NCBI GenBank assembly: GCA_013368325.1
Contig: JAACJK010000058.1
Location: 868,001-932,000, forward strand
Direction of reading: 5' to 3'
DNA: 64,000 nucleotides
From: Ephemerocybe angulata
Lineage: Eukaryota > Basidiomycota > Agaricomycetes > Agaricales > Psathyrellaceae
This document shows positions 22,764 to 33,479 of the stretch, piece by piece (the stretch's first letter is position 1; every line of letters begins with the position of its first letter). The translations under genes and the position numbers were made by a program. A model generated the notes under the pieces. That model saw only the letters and a list, made by a program, of their open reading frames with translations, ran no database searches and was not told the origin of the DNA.

Positions 22764-23010
22764 GAAAGCGTTGGACAACTGGTGACATGCAGAGCTACAG
22801 AAAGAAACAAGAAAGCGAAGTACGAGAGAGCTATGGAAACGACTTGAAAAGCGATGTTTCTAGTGAATAGGTTGAGAGCAGCGAAGTAAAGGAGAATCAA
22901 ATGTGGGTCGCGTACAGGTCGCGATTTAAAGAGAAAGTGGATACTCGCATAAATGTCTGGGAAGCGAAGTGAACGTGAAACGTGGCAGCTGCCCAACCGG
23001 CAAGGTAGAA
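22764..23010 (-). repeat. Shared 3' flank of family B, beside B3
   Basis: Similar in order to 13904-14130 beyond B1. Shared strings are GAAAGCGTTGGA, GAAAGCGAAGTACGAGAGAGCTAT, GCGAAGTAAAGGAG and TAAATGTCTGGGAA. It identifies B1 and B3 as products of one duplication. Confidence 0.7.
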
Positions 23011-23018
23011 GGAGAATT

Positions 23019-23547
23019 CTAAACATCGGGGTCGTAAACGAAGTACCAACCTGCAGGGGTCTGGACCCCAAGGACGTCCTGTATCTCTTTGACAAGTTTC
23101 TCGTCGTTCGCCTTCTTCATTTCGTCCTCGCTCCAATTGCCGCATATGACGATGGCAAGTGTTTGCCACACCTTCTTCTGCACAGGAACGATGACCCACG
23201 TGAGGTCTGGGCGCCAGCCCGATGGAAGGAATTTGGCGAAATTCTCCTCAAATAGGCACATCTGTTCGCTGCCCGATAGCGAACGCCACTCGGGATAGTG
23301 ATGTTCGATGAAGCTCATCTGTAGGTCTTGGTGCACAGGAATTGCGAAGACTTTTGGCAGAGACTTCTTTCCCGTAGTTGGATGGATGGTTCCAACGACT
23401 GGTGGCGTGTACTGAGCGGCCTTGCTCACAGTCATTGGGATTTCATCGACGGCAGGGAAGATGATGAGGTCTTCTATGCAGAGACGACGAGGCCTATCCT
23501 TCTTAAGCTCAAAGGTATACGCAGAATGCTCGAAACAGGGCGTACAT
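23019..23547 (-). CDS. Unknown protein, family B copy 3; start codon split by intron
   Basis: The main exon 23019-23493 joins AT at 23546-23547 across an intron (donor GTACGC, acceptor AGGATAG), giving 158 residues starting MPRRLCIEDLIIFPAVDEIP. In this copy the first downstream in-frame Met is well inside the aligned region (PMTVSKAAQ), because the position that is Met in B1 is not Met here, so the split ATG is the best start. Core: HPTTGKKSLPKVFAIPVH, HYPEW, PDLTWVIVPV, VWQTLAIVICGNWS, and TPAGWYFV near the end. Part of the relic repeat lies just upstream. Confidence 0.65.
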
Positions 23548-23629
23548 TGTTATGCTGGGCCGTGCGATAGAAGTTAGAACAAGATGCAAGGTCGAGCGGC
23601 AAGTGTCGCGTCGGCGGGGTAAGCAGCCA

Positions 23630-23790
23630 ACAACAGGGTGAGAAAAAGGTGCCTGTTCGGGATTGGCTGGCATCAGCACCATCGCTTCGCCCTTTCCTCT
23701 CAACCAACACCCTGAGCAGTCGGCATCGGTGCCGTCGCATATTCTGTGCACCTGCAACCAGTAGAAGCCACTTGCAAGCAACACGCTTAC
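23630..23790 (-). repeat. Relic dispersed repeat, copy 2
   Basis: Reverse-complement copy of the 1837-2000 repeat (core CTGCTCAGGGTGTTGGT followed by GAGGAAAGGGCG). It lies just upstream of B3 and may have supplied its promoter region. Confidence 0.6.
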
Positions 23791-23999
23791 CTCTCAGACA
23801 CGAATCGGTCATCACAATTTCTTTCACGACTATGCAGGTTTCTCCCTCTCGCAGTGTGCGCCAGGCTCGACGACGCGGGGAATTGTACACCAACAAGGAC
23901 GATATCCTCTGGCTGCTTATTTCCACTTTCCTTCGACGTCAGTAGAACAAGAACCTCGATCTCGAGCAGGGAGCTTGCGGCGGGCCGCGCTTCGGTCCA

Positions 24000-25100
24000 C
24001 CCTGAATCGGGAAACTGAGTTCACTGAGAGTGCTGCACCGGTCTAGAAATCCTCTCCCGGGGGTTCGTTCGTACTCATATCCTCGTAGTATGACGCCCCA
24101 CTTCCTTCGCTTGGCTCGTATACCCCGTCCGCGGGACTCCGGCTACGCCGCTCCCCATCCTCAGACTGTCTAGAACGTATCCCTGGTGTCGTGCACGGTC
24201 GCGGTTCTCAACTTCTCGCGCAGAACTTTACGTCGCATTTGCGATGTCATACAGTGGCAATTTCTCCGACCTGAAGATGTGCTTACATACCTCGATCTTT
24301 CTCCAAGCAAGACCATCAACGTAGTCAAATGGCATGCTCACTGGCTCATACCAAGTCGACGGACGTAAACCACGCCAACGGCACCACAGGCACCCAACCT
24401 TCACCGACATGGTCCACATCGCGAGCGTTACCGCCCTTGAACAGTGCACGGATCACCAAGCTCAAGTACCTCTCCATATTTTGACTGGCGTCTGAGCGCA
24501 GGGTACGCGGGTCTGAGATATTTCTCGCACCGCTTGCTAATCCATTCCTTCAGCGCCATCGCGTCGGGGCCAGGGATTTGCTCTCGACCAACACCCTGAG
24601 CAACCGGCGTTGGTGCTCGCGACGTCCCCGGCACCAAGAATACCTTTCATTGCACCAGTAAGGACTTACCAGGCTCTCGATAAGTCTGGAAAAAGAAGTA
24701 CACCCCAATGACGGATTGAACACTGAAGACAGCGAGTCGTGTTCCAGAGCATTGCGCTCATGGACGCTCTTAGATTCGGGCGACGGTAGACTTGGATTCA
24801 TGGAGAGTTATGTCGCCGCGGCTACTTCGGACCTTCAACGACCGATGTACCGGCTGCAGGGACTGGCCAAGGTGAATAGACATGCCTAATCAGCATCGAG
24901 TACTGTACCACGTTCCCCCGCTCAGCATTGTTCTAACAAAACGATTAGCCGCAAAAATCGCCGCCGTCGAAGCGCCAAGCATCGCGGCACAAGCGCTGGG
25001 AGCTCGGTTACCAACAAGTTCGTTTCATTCAGTTCGCGCTCGTACACTTTTTAACCACGAGTTCAATCGCAGAGCCCAAGAAGTCAAGTTGAACTTCGGG
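24000..25100. other. No supported gene; holds another relic repeat
   Basis: Only short open frames. A reverse-complement piece of the relic repeat lies at about 24568-24665 (GCCGGGGACGTCGCGAGCACC on the minus strand). A short plus-strand frame at 24802 reads MESYVAAATSDLQRPMYRLQ before a possible donor. No further exon could be linked. Confidence 0.4.
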
Positions 25101-25149
25101 GCATCGTAAGCCTTTGGACTCAAGGCTAGTCAGGGGGCTGACCTATCGA

Positions 25150-25592
25150 CCATACGCTTTTAGGGAGATGTTCAAGACCTCAACAAACCCCTTAGCTGTG
25201 GACCTTGCGGCACTGCAAAACAACCTGAACGACTACCTCGCCGTCGAAGCGGGCGGTGCATCATCACATCTCATTCAAGCGTCCCAAACAGCTAATGAAC
25301 ATTCTCCCCACTCAGAGTCTCAGCAGCACGAGCTCGAGGCCGCTCACCTCCATCAAGTTCTTCATCCGATACTAGATTGCGCGTTTACCCATCGCGCAAG
25401 GCGCGAAGCTTGGCATCGCAGACACCGTTGTTCGGCGAGGTCACCACGGTACGTGCACATTACGGGCAGATAGCTGTCTGTCCTCGTTGGTATACTTTAG
25501 ACTGACCTTCCGCCCTCTTGAATCCTAGAACGCAATCAAGGCGACGGCAGCTGAGATCGCACCCAACAGGCTCGCGAAGCAGCTTAAGTAAA
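25150..25592 (+). pseudogene. Broken family C copy 3
   Basis: The three last exons of C1 are recognisable. ACGCTTTTAG then GGAGATGTTCAAGACC..AACGACTACCTCGCCGTCGA is exon 3; the exon 4 region has an in-frame TAG (ATACTAGATTG) and deletions; the exon 5 piece reads NAIKATAAEIA before losing the QVNAL segment. Exons 1-2 with the signal peptide are not found. The 3' flank (TTTATTCAGACAAAGACTGCATGGT) matches those of C1 and C2. Confidence 0.75.
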
Positions 25593-26786
25593 TCCTAGAT
25601 TCGAGAGGCGAACCCTGATTTATTCAGACAAAGACTGCATGGTGTAGTATCCCCCGTTCAAGCTAGATGCATAGCTTTCAATACAATAGAGGCAACATTT
25701 GGGGTGGCGAGCGCGTTCGTCTGAGTCTCACGAGTGAGATCTAGTGAGATCCATCTGCTCAAGGTGGGTCATCCCCGTTCGTTGCTTTGTGCCTTATCCT
25801 CCCTGATTCTAATCTGCGAGCGTCCGGCTTCTTCGACTTCGTAAACACGACTTTTGGAGAGTCACCGACAATACATGTGTTGCGCAGCATTGCTTATCGC
25901 TTCGTCTTGAGACCTGACCATTATTGTTCTCTCCAAACGTCAATCGATTAGGACTCATGACTGGTCAAGTCTTGATTATCGATGTGACAGGTGTCGAGCG
26001 CCGTCATGCTCGATTCAGAGAACAATGGGACGACGGAAACTTGGATCACTTTCGAAGACGGATGGAGGCGCTGGCACTGCTGCTTCGAAAGCCGACAATG
26101 CGCAGAATAGGGTTCACTGGGAACAAATCCAGTGTAGCCTCGCGGTCGACACGCTGTTGTGTACAGTCTCGCATTTTTGGGGTTTTGGTCTTCTTGGACT
26201 AGCTCCGGATTCCGAGTGCGCGATACATCGGGATGGTGCCCAAAGTCCGGGACATACCCAGACAAATACGGGTCTGTTCGTCGTGAAAATTGACACTCGT
26301 GATGCCGAGCTGTACTCCAGAACAAGTTTGGCCTGAGTTGCGGATATAGCGACTGGCGAATGCAATTAAAAGAAAGCTTTGGGACCAGTGATAGCGATGA
26401 AATGGCGGTGAACCATATATGCGAAAGATAGTAAAGGTGGGGGTACAGAAGAACGTTCTATTTGAATGGGGCCTGGGTCATGACAGTCCGCAACTTGAAG
26501 AAAGGATCGGGGGACATATAGAGAGGCAAGGCAAGAAAAGGATCCTTCGATGGAATGTGCAAGTCAGGTTGAGCTGACATCGTGAAATAACATTTGGAAA
26601 GCTACATGCAGGAAAACAAGACAGCAGAAGGGAACGACGGCTAGGAATCACGTGAGAGTCGTATGAAGGAGGGTTGGGGAAGGTTATTGAATAACTTATT
26701 GAAAGGGACGTTGGACGCGCTGCAGGCCATGCCTGGGTAATAGAGTCGCTTGAGGCAGTTCCCGGACATGGCCACTGAGGTTTGCC

Positions 26787-27332
26787 TCAGTATTCATCCC
26801 TGGGATTCGTGATGAAATACCAGCCGGGCTGCGTCCAAACGGCGAGACTGTCCTGGATTTGCTTGATGAGTGCACTATCCTCTGCCCTCGACATCTCCTC
26901 TTCGCTACGATTAGCACATATCGCAATCCCAATGGTATGCCATATCTTCGACATGACAGGTACAAGCACCCAGGCAAGCTCCAGCTTCCACTCTTGAGGA
27001 ATGAATTCATGAAGGGTGTCGATGAAGATGCGGTATTTCTCAGGGTCTGAGCAGTGGCGCTTCTCTGGGATGTAGTGGTCGACAAAGTCCAGCATTTGGT
27101 CGGTGTGCAACGGGATGGCGAAGGCCTGTGTCAATACTTTCTTCCCTGTGGCAGGGTTCCGTGTTCCACGTATAAGGGGCTTCCTAAGGGCAGACTGGCA
27201 CGCAACCAGGGGGACCTCTTCTATAAGCGGCATGATCGTTATTCTTTCGCGAAAGTCTGCTGTGAATACCGGCCTGGTTAGGTAGACATGAGCGTCAATT
27301 CCCCAGAGCAACATGCTGAATATCCCATACAT
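26787..27332 (-). CDS. Unknown protein, family B copy 4; start codon split by intron
   Basis: The main exon 26787-27273 joins AT at 27331-27332 across a 57 base intron (donor GTATGG, acceptor CTAACCAG). This gives 162 residues starting MPVFTADFRERITIMPLIEE. It is the most divergent copy: NPATGKKVLTQAFAIPLH, HYIPEK, LELAWVLVPV, IWHTIGIAICANRS, and a QPGWYFI end. It is convergent with the C3 relic. A later Met (27231) is an alternative start. Confidence 0.65.
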   Translation of the reverse strand: MYGIFSMLLWGIDAHVYLTRPVFTADFRERITIMPLIEEVPLVACQSALRKPLIRGTRNPATGKKVLTQAFAIPLHTDQMLDFVDHYIPEKRHCSDPEKYRIFIDTLHEFIPQEWKLELAWVLVPVMSKIWHTIGIAICANRSEEEMSRAEDSALIKQIQDSLAVWTQPGWYFITNPRDEY

Positions 27333-27339
27333 TGTATTG

Positions 27340-28060
27340 CGCAAAGGCGGTACGTGAGCTCGAAGGCCAGAGGTAAAGCAGCGAAAGTATCGGGATAAGG
27401 GGGAATGACCGGAATGTGAAAGACGGAGATTCAGAAGGCGGCGCTCCTGGTCTGAAAGCGGAGTCCCAAGCATTAGTCTCACGGTGACAATACGACGAAT
27501 TCACGGCACGTACATTCTGCTGGGTCGAAGATAGACGAGGGTAGGCGGTGGCGAAGCGGCTGGTATGAAACGGTAAGTACCTGAGTATGAAAGAGGCGCC
27601 TCCGACTCGGAAGCCTGAGAGCAAATGCCCTCAACAGTCCCACGGTTCAGCTGTAATTTCTGGTGGTTCAAGTTGCATTAACTGCATGTTGGGAACAATT
27701 TCTTATACTTATCGCCATTCAATCTCTGAATATATTGGAATAGGGTACTTGACAGTTCTCGGGATGAGAATTTTCAGGTACCAATCATAGATTTTGGCTA
27801 TGTGTTACCCTAAGCGCCTTGTAGGGCGCTTACCGTTCTGTCCAGATTCGGGGTCCGGAAAAGGTCTCAGGATGAAGGCTATGCGCGCCAATGACGTCTT
27901 CCCCAACAGCAGTTCTCTTATTCTCACTCAGTTTCATTCCTGTCCGCCCAGTACTTCAACAAGAAACCACAACCAGTAAGGCGATCCACATGTCACAAAT
28001 TCGTGATACTCACCACAATGAGACCAGCAGATATAACCCACCTTACGTAGCCAAGCAATC
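27340..28060. other. Intergenic with a motif hairpin
   Basis: No gene seen. TAAGCGCC-TTGTAG-GGCGCTTA at 27811-27832 is a short perfect hairpin built from two facing copies of the dispersed motif. Confidence 0.5.
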
Positions 28061-28066
28061 AGCCGC

Positions 28067-28315
28067 ATGTCTCCAACAAGTAACAAAAACATCAAGCCTG
28101 GCGACGAGGTCCAATGGAACTGGGGACGCAGCCATCCTTCCGGAATTGTTTCAGAAGTGAAGACCGAGAAAGGGGGTTCCCTCGAGATCGAAACTACCAT
28201 CCACAGGAACAGCGAACCCGACAACCCTGCCGTTCGCATCGGGACGAAGAAGGGGAAGAGTGACGTTCTGAAACGGGCAAGCGAGTTGACCAAAACTGAG
28301 GATTTGGAGGATTGA
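28067..28315 (+). CDS. DUF2945 / hypervirulence-associated TUDOR-domain protein
   Basis: A single-exon frame of 82 residues. The sequence GDEVQWNWGRSHPSGIVSEV, then PDNPAVRI and DVLKRASEL, is the hallmark of the DUF2945 family (hypervirulence-associated protein, TUDOR domain; PF11160). The whole domain fits in the protein, as usual for family members. Members are small soluble proteins of bacteria and fungi with poorly known function. The ATG chosen is the first in frame and lies shortly upstream of the domain. A 5' UTR intron is possible (ACGTAG at 28045-28050). Confidence 0.8.
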   Translation: MSPTSNKNIKPGDEVQWNWGRSHPSGIVSEVKTEKGGSLEIETTIHRNSEPDNPAVRIGTKKGKSDVLKRASELTKTEDLED

Positions 28316-28868
28316 GGTTGAGACGCTCGTGGAATCAGTGGGAGTGCTTCTTTGTACCATCCTTACGACAAGGCCTTCGATAATGACTGTTGTGCAGTTT
28401 CAAATGCATCCTTCGACAGACCTCCAGCGACTAGGTCGTAAGGAGATATCGCTACCGATCCCGTTCAGCTACCAGCCTGGCTGAGTCCGAGTCCCGCTCG
28501 TTAGCCGTCCTGGGGGTAGCTGTCAGTAATTGGTGTAGCTACCTTAGAAGAATCACACAGACACTACGCAACAGCTGCCGCGCTTGAGGCGCGTCACTGG
28601 GCGCTTACCGCCCCACTCTATATTTAGCTGGACTCTTGCGCATGTGAGATATCAGCCGATCGACCCCGCACTGTTTCAGGCATACGTCAGACATTGCTCA
28701 ACCCAAGTCAACGAACCTGCTCGAGACAGTCTTCCTCTTCGCCGTCCATTCCACAAGATAGTGTCTCATACTGAACCCTATATCAGCGTGAGTTCCAACT
28801 GGCGTTTCACGGCCGACTGCGATAGTTGACTCTGAAATCCAACCACCAGCCCACTACGACTCACCACC

Positions 28869-29687
28869 ATGTCTACCGACGTCAAGTCCCAACCCACCAA
28901 CGCTGAGAAAGTCGGCGAGGCCACGCCTGGCGATTCCACCAGCGTCCCCGTAACGTTCAACGGAAACGTACAAGGAAAGGCAGGATCTACTCAGGAAGCC
29001 CAACCATCCGGAGGACAGGCTCCAGAGAAAAGCGATACCGGTGCAAAGTCCCCCGAAAAGGCGGAAGTGGGCGAGAAGAGAGAGCGCGAGACCGCCAAAG
29101 GCGACGAGGGCGAAGCCGCCGCCGCACCCGCCCCAGACACATCTGCCAAAGCCAAAGAGCAAGAAACCGCCGAGAAGGAGGAAGGCAAGGAGGCGAAGAA
29201 GCCCAAGCGCGACGAGAAGGGAGACGCAGGTACCACCGGCCCTACCGAAGAGAAGCACGCCGAAGAGAAGCACGCCGAAGAGGAGACGGGGGCGACGACT
29301 CGGGGAGGCAAGCGCGGGCGCGGACGCGGACGTGGGCGAGGCGGGAAGGCTGCTAAAGGAGACGCGCATCCCAAACCCAAGGGCACCTCCCGAACGACCA
29401 GGAAGAGTAGCGCTGCTGCTGCTGCTGAGGCCGCTGAGGCTGAGGCTGCTGCTGCTGAGGCTGCCGCCACTGAAGCTCAGGCTCAGACGGCGGCAGCCAT
29501 GGTAGTCGAAGCGGCATTGGAAGGAGAGCCTGTCAGTGAGGTAGTCGAAGCGGCATTGATGGAAGGAGAGGATCCTGAGGTAGTCGAAGCGTTGATACAA
29601 GGAGAGCCCGAGGTAGTCGAAGCGGCATTGTTAGGAGAGCCTGAGGTGGTCGAAGCGACAGTGATAGAAGAAGAGGTGATTGAGTAA
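28869..29687 (+). CDS. Disordered RGG-box protein with VVEA repeats
   Basis: One exon, 272 residues, starting MSTDVKSQPTNAEKVGEATP. It is almost wholly low complexity. An E/K/A-rich N-terminal half holds EEKHAEEKHAEEE and a possible basic nuclear signal (KKPKRDEK). A central RGGKRGRGRGRGRGGK box is typical of RNA-binding or nucleolar proteins. An A/E-rich stretch follows, then about five repeats of EVVEAAL.GEP near the C-terminus. Secreted or enzymatic features are absent. It lies 550 bases after the DUF2945 gene on the same strand. Function is not assignable beyond probable nuclear/RNA association. Confidence 0.65.
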   Translation: MSTDVKSQPTNAEKVGEATPGDSTSVPVTFNGNVQGKAGSTQEAQPSGGQAPEKSDTGAKSPEKAEVGEKRERETAKGDEGEAAAAPAPDTSAKAKEQETAEKEEGKEAKKPKRDEKGDAGTTGPTEEKHAEEKHAEEETGATTRGGKRGRGRGRGRGGKAAKGDAHPKPKGTSRTTRKSSAAAAAEAAEAEAAAAEAAATEAQAQTAAAMVVEAALEGEPVSEVVEAALMEGEDPEVVEALIQGEPEVVEAALLGEPEVVEATVIEEEVIE

Positions 29688-29892
29688 TGTATAACAGGAC
29701 GAAAGCGCAGCAGCATGATGTACTGTACAGAAGGTCGAAAGACTCGGAAACAAATGAGAACGGAATCGTCAGAGCGAGGAAGAATCATAAATAGGTCTTG
29801 GAGAGAATCAAACACAAACACGAAACGTGAACATCGAATCTGGCAGAAGGGTCGCAGTGAATAACATTATGGGCAGATGCAGAGGCATGCAG

Positions 29893-31965
29893 CTAAGCAT
29901 CCACATATTCAGTCTGATGAGCGTGGTCAGATTCTCTGACCGCCCGGCGGAAACGCTCTGCAGCGTCACGGGCCTCCTCAATGGCAACCTTGGGAATCGG
30001 CTGGACCGGACGGCCTCGATAAGCGTCGGAGAGGGGACGTAGTTCTGAATCCTCAGTGGAAGCTGCGCTGCGAGCTCCAGGGCCTGAAGACTTGACCACG
30101 CGAAGGAGCTAACAAAGCACGTCAGTGCCAACGTACAGCATTGAGGGAAAGATACGCACCTCTCGTTCGAACCGCCTCTTCCTTTGCTCAAACTTGGTAC
30201 CTAAAACCCTACCTATAGCTTCAAATCCAGCGTCATTGGGACGGATAAACTCTTCGGCCTGGTCAAGGAAAGGCGCTCGAAGGTACCCACCGTGGTGAGC
30301 GTACTCCTCGTAGTGCTTTGCAGCCAACCCTCCTCCAAATTCCGCCATAGCACTTGACGCACCAGCCACTACATGCGAAACAGACCCGACCTCCTCTACC
30401 GCTCGCAGCCCTGACACACGAGGGATGACAGCGAAAAGACGTTTATAGAACTCGCAGCAGCAAGTCGAAGCATTCGACGTTGGGAGCGAAATCTCCGACG
30501 GCCCAGATTCCGCGCTTCGTTCGCTGAAGGCCGATTCGGAGGCGGAATCGTCGAAGGAGGTGCTGGGATCACCTTCCACGAGCGTCTTGTCCTTCAGCGA
30601 GCGCTCCACGGCATGCGCAAGGATCGACAAGTCGCGGAGAGTGAAGAAACCTTGCGGGCCATCGTCGGATGAGCGAGGGGAAGTCTGGTTGGCATTGGGA
30701 GGGAAGGAGAGCTCCAGCACACATTCTTCGTCCGGAACACCATCCTCAGTGGACCCCGGCGCGAATGGAACGTTGAACTGCTGATCGAGAGATTTGACAA
30801 TGAACCTTGCCTCCACCTCCCCCGCAAAAACAGCCGGAACACCCCTGTTGTCGCTGAAGACCAGGCCTGCGGAGGAGATCGAGCTCGTGGTCGTGAACGA
30901 CGTTGCGTTGGAGGAGTTGGACCGCGAGTTGGGGCGAGTCGCAATCGTATCGGTGCTCCCACCGCGGCTTCGACTGATGCTGTTCGACCGCGATGCCCAT
31001 GGGCTGATGAACTGCGGTGACGATGACGAAAAAGACCGCAGTGAGTTCGAACGTTTGTTGAGGTATGATAGGTCCAGGCGATCCGCTACGGCATCTGCTA
31101 ACTCGTCGGTGGTGAGGTCTGAGGGGGTAGCGGCTGGCTCTTGGGTGAAGCGGGAGCCGCTGGCCAGGGAGGCGGTTGGGAAGTCAACTTCGTCGGATGT
31201 GTGTCGAGTGCCGCTGCTCTCGGGACCGTCGTAGAAATTGGGGCGGCGGATCGAAGTACCTCTTGTCGGAGTGTCGCCGGCCGCCGTCATTGGACTGAAT
31301 CGTCTTGCGATGGGCGTGGTATCAACGTCTGCAGTTGAACCATCGGCAGAGCCAACGAAAGGTGTAGGGCGGCTCGGTGCGTTCGAGGGGCGGGGCAGTG
31401 TTCGGAACAGGGCCGCTTGAACGAGGTTTGTGTCGGGGCCCTGCCCGTCTGTAACACGAGGTGGGATCGCTGGCTCGTGTACCAGTGGCATGTCGAGTCG
31501 ACATGTGCCCTCAATGAGCAAGCTTCCCAGGACGGCACCCATGACGACCCCATCGGACTCACGGGGCTCCGAGGTTCCGGGCATACGAACAGTAGAGGTG
31601 GGGAGGGTAACCTCGGCGACGAGATGGTGATGTTCGTGCTCTGCATGGAGGTGGAGGTGTGCCGGTTCACCCTGAGGCAAGTCTTGCTGTCCATCGGAAC
31701 CCCATTGAGAGCCGGAGGCCAACTCGAAGGTTCGGGGCCTCCCAGATGGGTCGAGAGGGATCGTCGTCTTGTACCAGCGTATCGAAGAGATAGGAAGGTG
31801 ATGCATACGATAGAGAATGTCGTCGAGAGGGACTTTCCCTAGAGCGGCCTCCCCGAGAACCTTCTCGAGGTACATGGTCTTCCAGTCTCCGAGGAGGAGG
31901 GGGGCGTCGGGAAACTCGTGGACTGGGAGGGCCATTGTAGGCGTTGTCGCCTCCATGGTAGGCAA
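29893..31965 (-). CDS. 673-residue protein of unknown function
   Basis: Two exons (30160-31965 and 29893-30108) join at phase 0 across a 51 base intron (GAG^GTGCGT ... GTTAG^CTC). The N-terminus (MPTMEATTPTMALPVHEFPD, with a nearby second Met) is followed by an apparently folded part (LLGDWKTMYLEKVLGEAALG; ILYRMHHLPISSIRWYKTTI). Then come long S/T/P-rich disordered stretches, a region with EARFIVKSLDQQFNVPF, and a helical C-terminal part (AVERSLKDKTL; FEAIGRVLGTKFEQRKRRFE). There is no signal peptide or catalytic motif. I do not recognise the family; it looks like a soluble, possibly phosphorylated scaffold. Long exons in this otherwise intron-rich window are unusual. Confidence 0.65.
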
Positions 31966-31999
31966 CGGTGGGGCTGGAGTCGAGATATGTCGGGTTGTG

Positions 32000-33479
32000 T
32001 TTGATCCTTGAATTCGATCCGCGAACTATAAGTGATTGAAGGAGGTGGTGGCAGTGGGGGATAGACTCTGTTAATCCCTATTCAAAACCGAGGTCAATCC
32101 CTGTGAAAACGCCGAATGCATCAGAACCCCTCACTTGATTTGCAGTTAAATATTAGGGTCGAGGGTCTGAATGACAGATGAACAGAACGCGGAGCCCCGG
32201 GATGGGTGAAACACCTAAAGGCTCTGCATATATTCCTCGGTGTGAACGTGGAGTCGGTGAGGAAATAACTGTGGTGGGACGGAAAGACAATCGATGTGCA
32301 GTTCGAGGTGTCGGGCGGTGACCAGAGTGAGGATTCCTCCGCTCCGAGGTTGATTGTCCGCTATATCGGTAAACAGTCTGCTGTAGATAACGTCATTCAG
32401 TGGTAGCAACGGGGCGGGGTGAGGCCACTGCATACCTGACAAATGCTCTAAACGCGCCGGTTAGGCGCAGTCTGCGAATTTTGAACGTGTTGGCTCACAG
32501 AATGGTTCTTCGAGTAGTCTCTGTGTTCCAAGGGCTGATGTTGATGTCTTCCCGCTGGCCGCAAAGGATATCCAAGGTAACATAGAGACTTCCTAGGGTG
32601 ACTCGTTTATGATGGAGTGGGCTGATCCACAGGACGACTGAAAGCGTCGAGTGGCCAAGCCAGCCTCATGTTGTTGATTCTTGTCCCCATCTCCATCTTA
32701 CCCAGAGAGAAAACGCTGAAACCCCCTTTTCAGGTCGTCCAACTCCTACAAACTGAAGAGAACATGAGGCGTTCTGATGAACCTCCGTAAACTTGGAATG
32801 GAGAAAACTGGGGTGAAGAATGACTGTGAGTGTGTGCTATATCTGTCTGTAACGCTTTCCCTCACCTGAAAGTCGTGTTTTACATGGTACAGGTTGTCGT
32901 CAAACTGATTCAACGTCCATTGCAGCCAGGTCACAAGCTGTGAACGTCGTGGACAGGGAGAAAGCTGTGGTTGATGTGGCTGTGCCGAAAGCTGGCCATT
33001 TCGCCGCGGAGGAAACAAGCGCCCAAGATTGAAGACGGCCCCAACGTTCTGCGATGTGGGATGAGGGTTTCTCATGCGTGCTGTTAGAACGACGCACGAT
33101 GCAATGACATTACACGCGAATTCTGGTTCCTCAAGTATTCACAAAGTCGACTAAGCACCTGTTGTCCGTTTCCGTTGGTTTCGAGTCCGTTACCTTCAGT
33201 ACCTTCGATCTCGGAAGTGGCATAACGAGAGGATAGGGAGCTTCCAACGCGATGGCGACGAACGTGGATCGCACTGCTTTTCTCATATCCAGATGGAGTC
33301 GAAACCACAATGTGGAGGGGCAGAGGAAAGTCATGTCATCATAGAGTGTCGGGCATGTGCGTACGTACAACAAACATAGTAGGCGCGTATCATCGCACAA
33401 GAAGAGGCCCAGCGAGACATACCACTCGAGGGTTCCGTCCCCATTTTGAAGAATCCGCAGATTACAACCCACGACACGC
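32000..33479. other. Intergenic, no supported gene
   Basis: Short minus-strand frames (for example 32746-33097) show a possible donor/acceptor pair (CAG^GTGAGG ... CTCACAG). No start-to-stop model or family emerges. A motif copy AAGCGCCC lies at 33017-33024. Confidence 0.4.

Noticed and set aside
32746..33097. Possible two-exon minus-strand gene
   Set aside because: The splice pair is plausible but neither frame gives a protein-like product with a start and stop.
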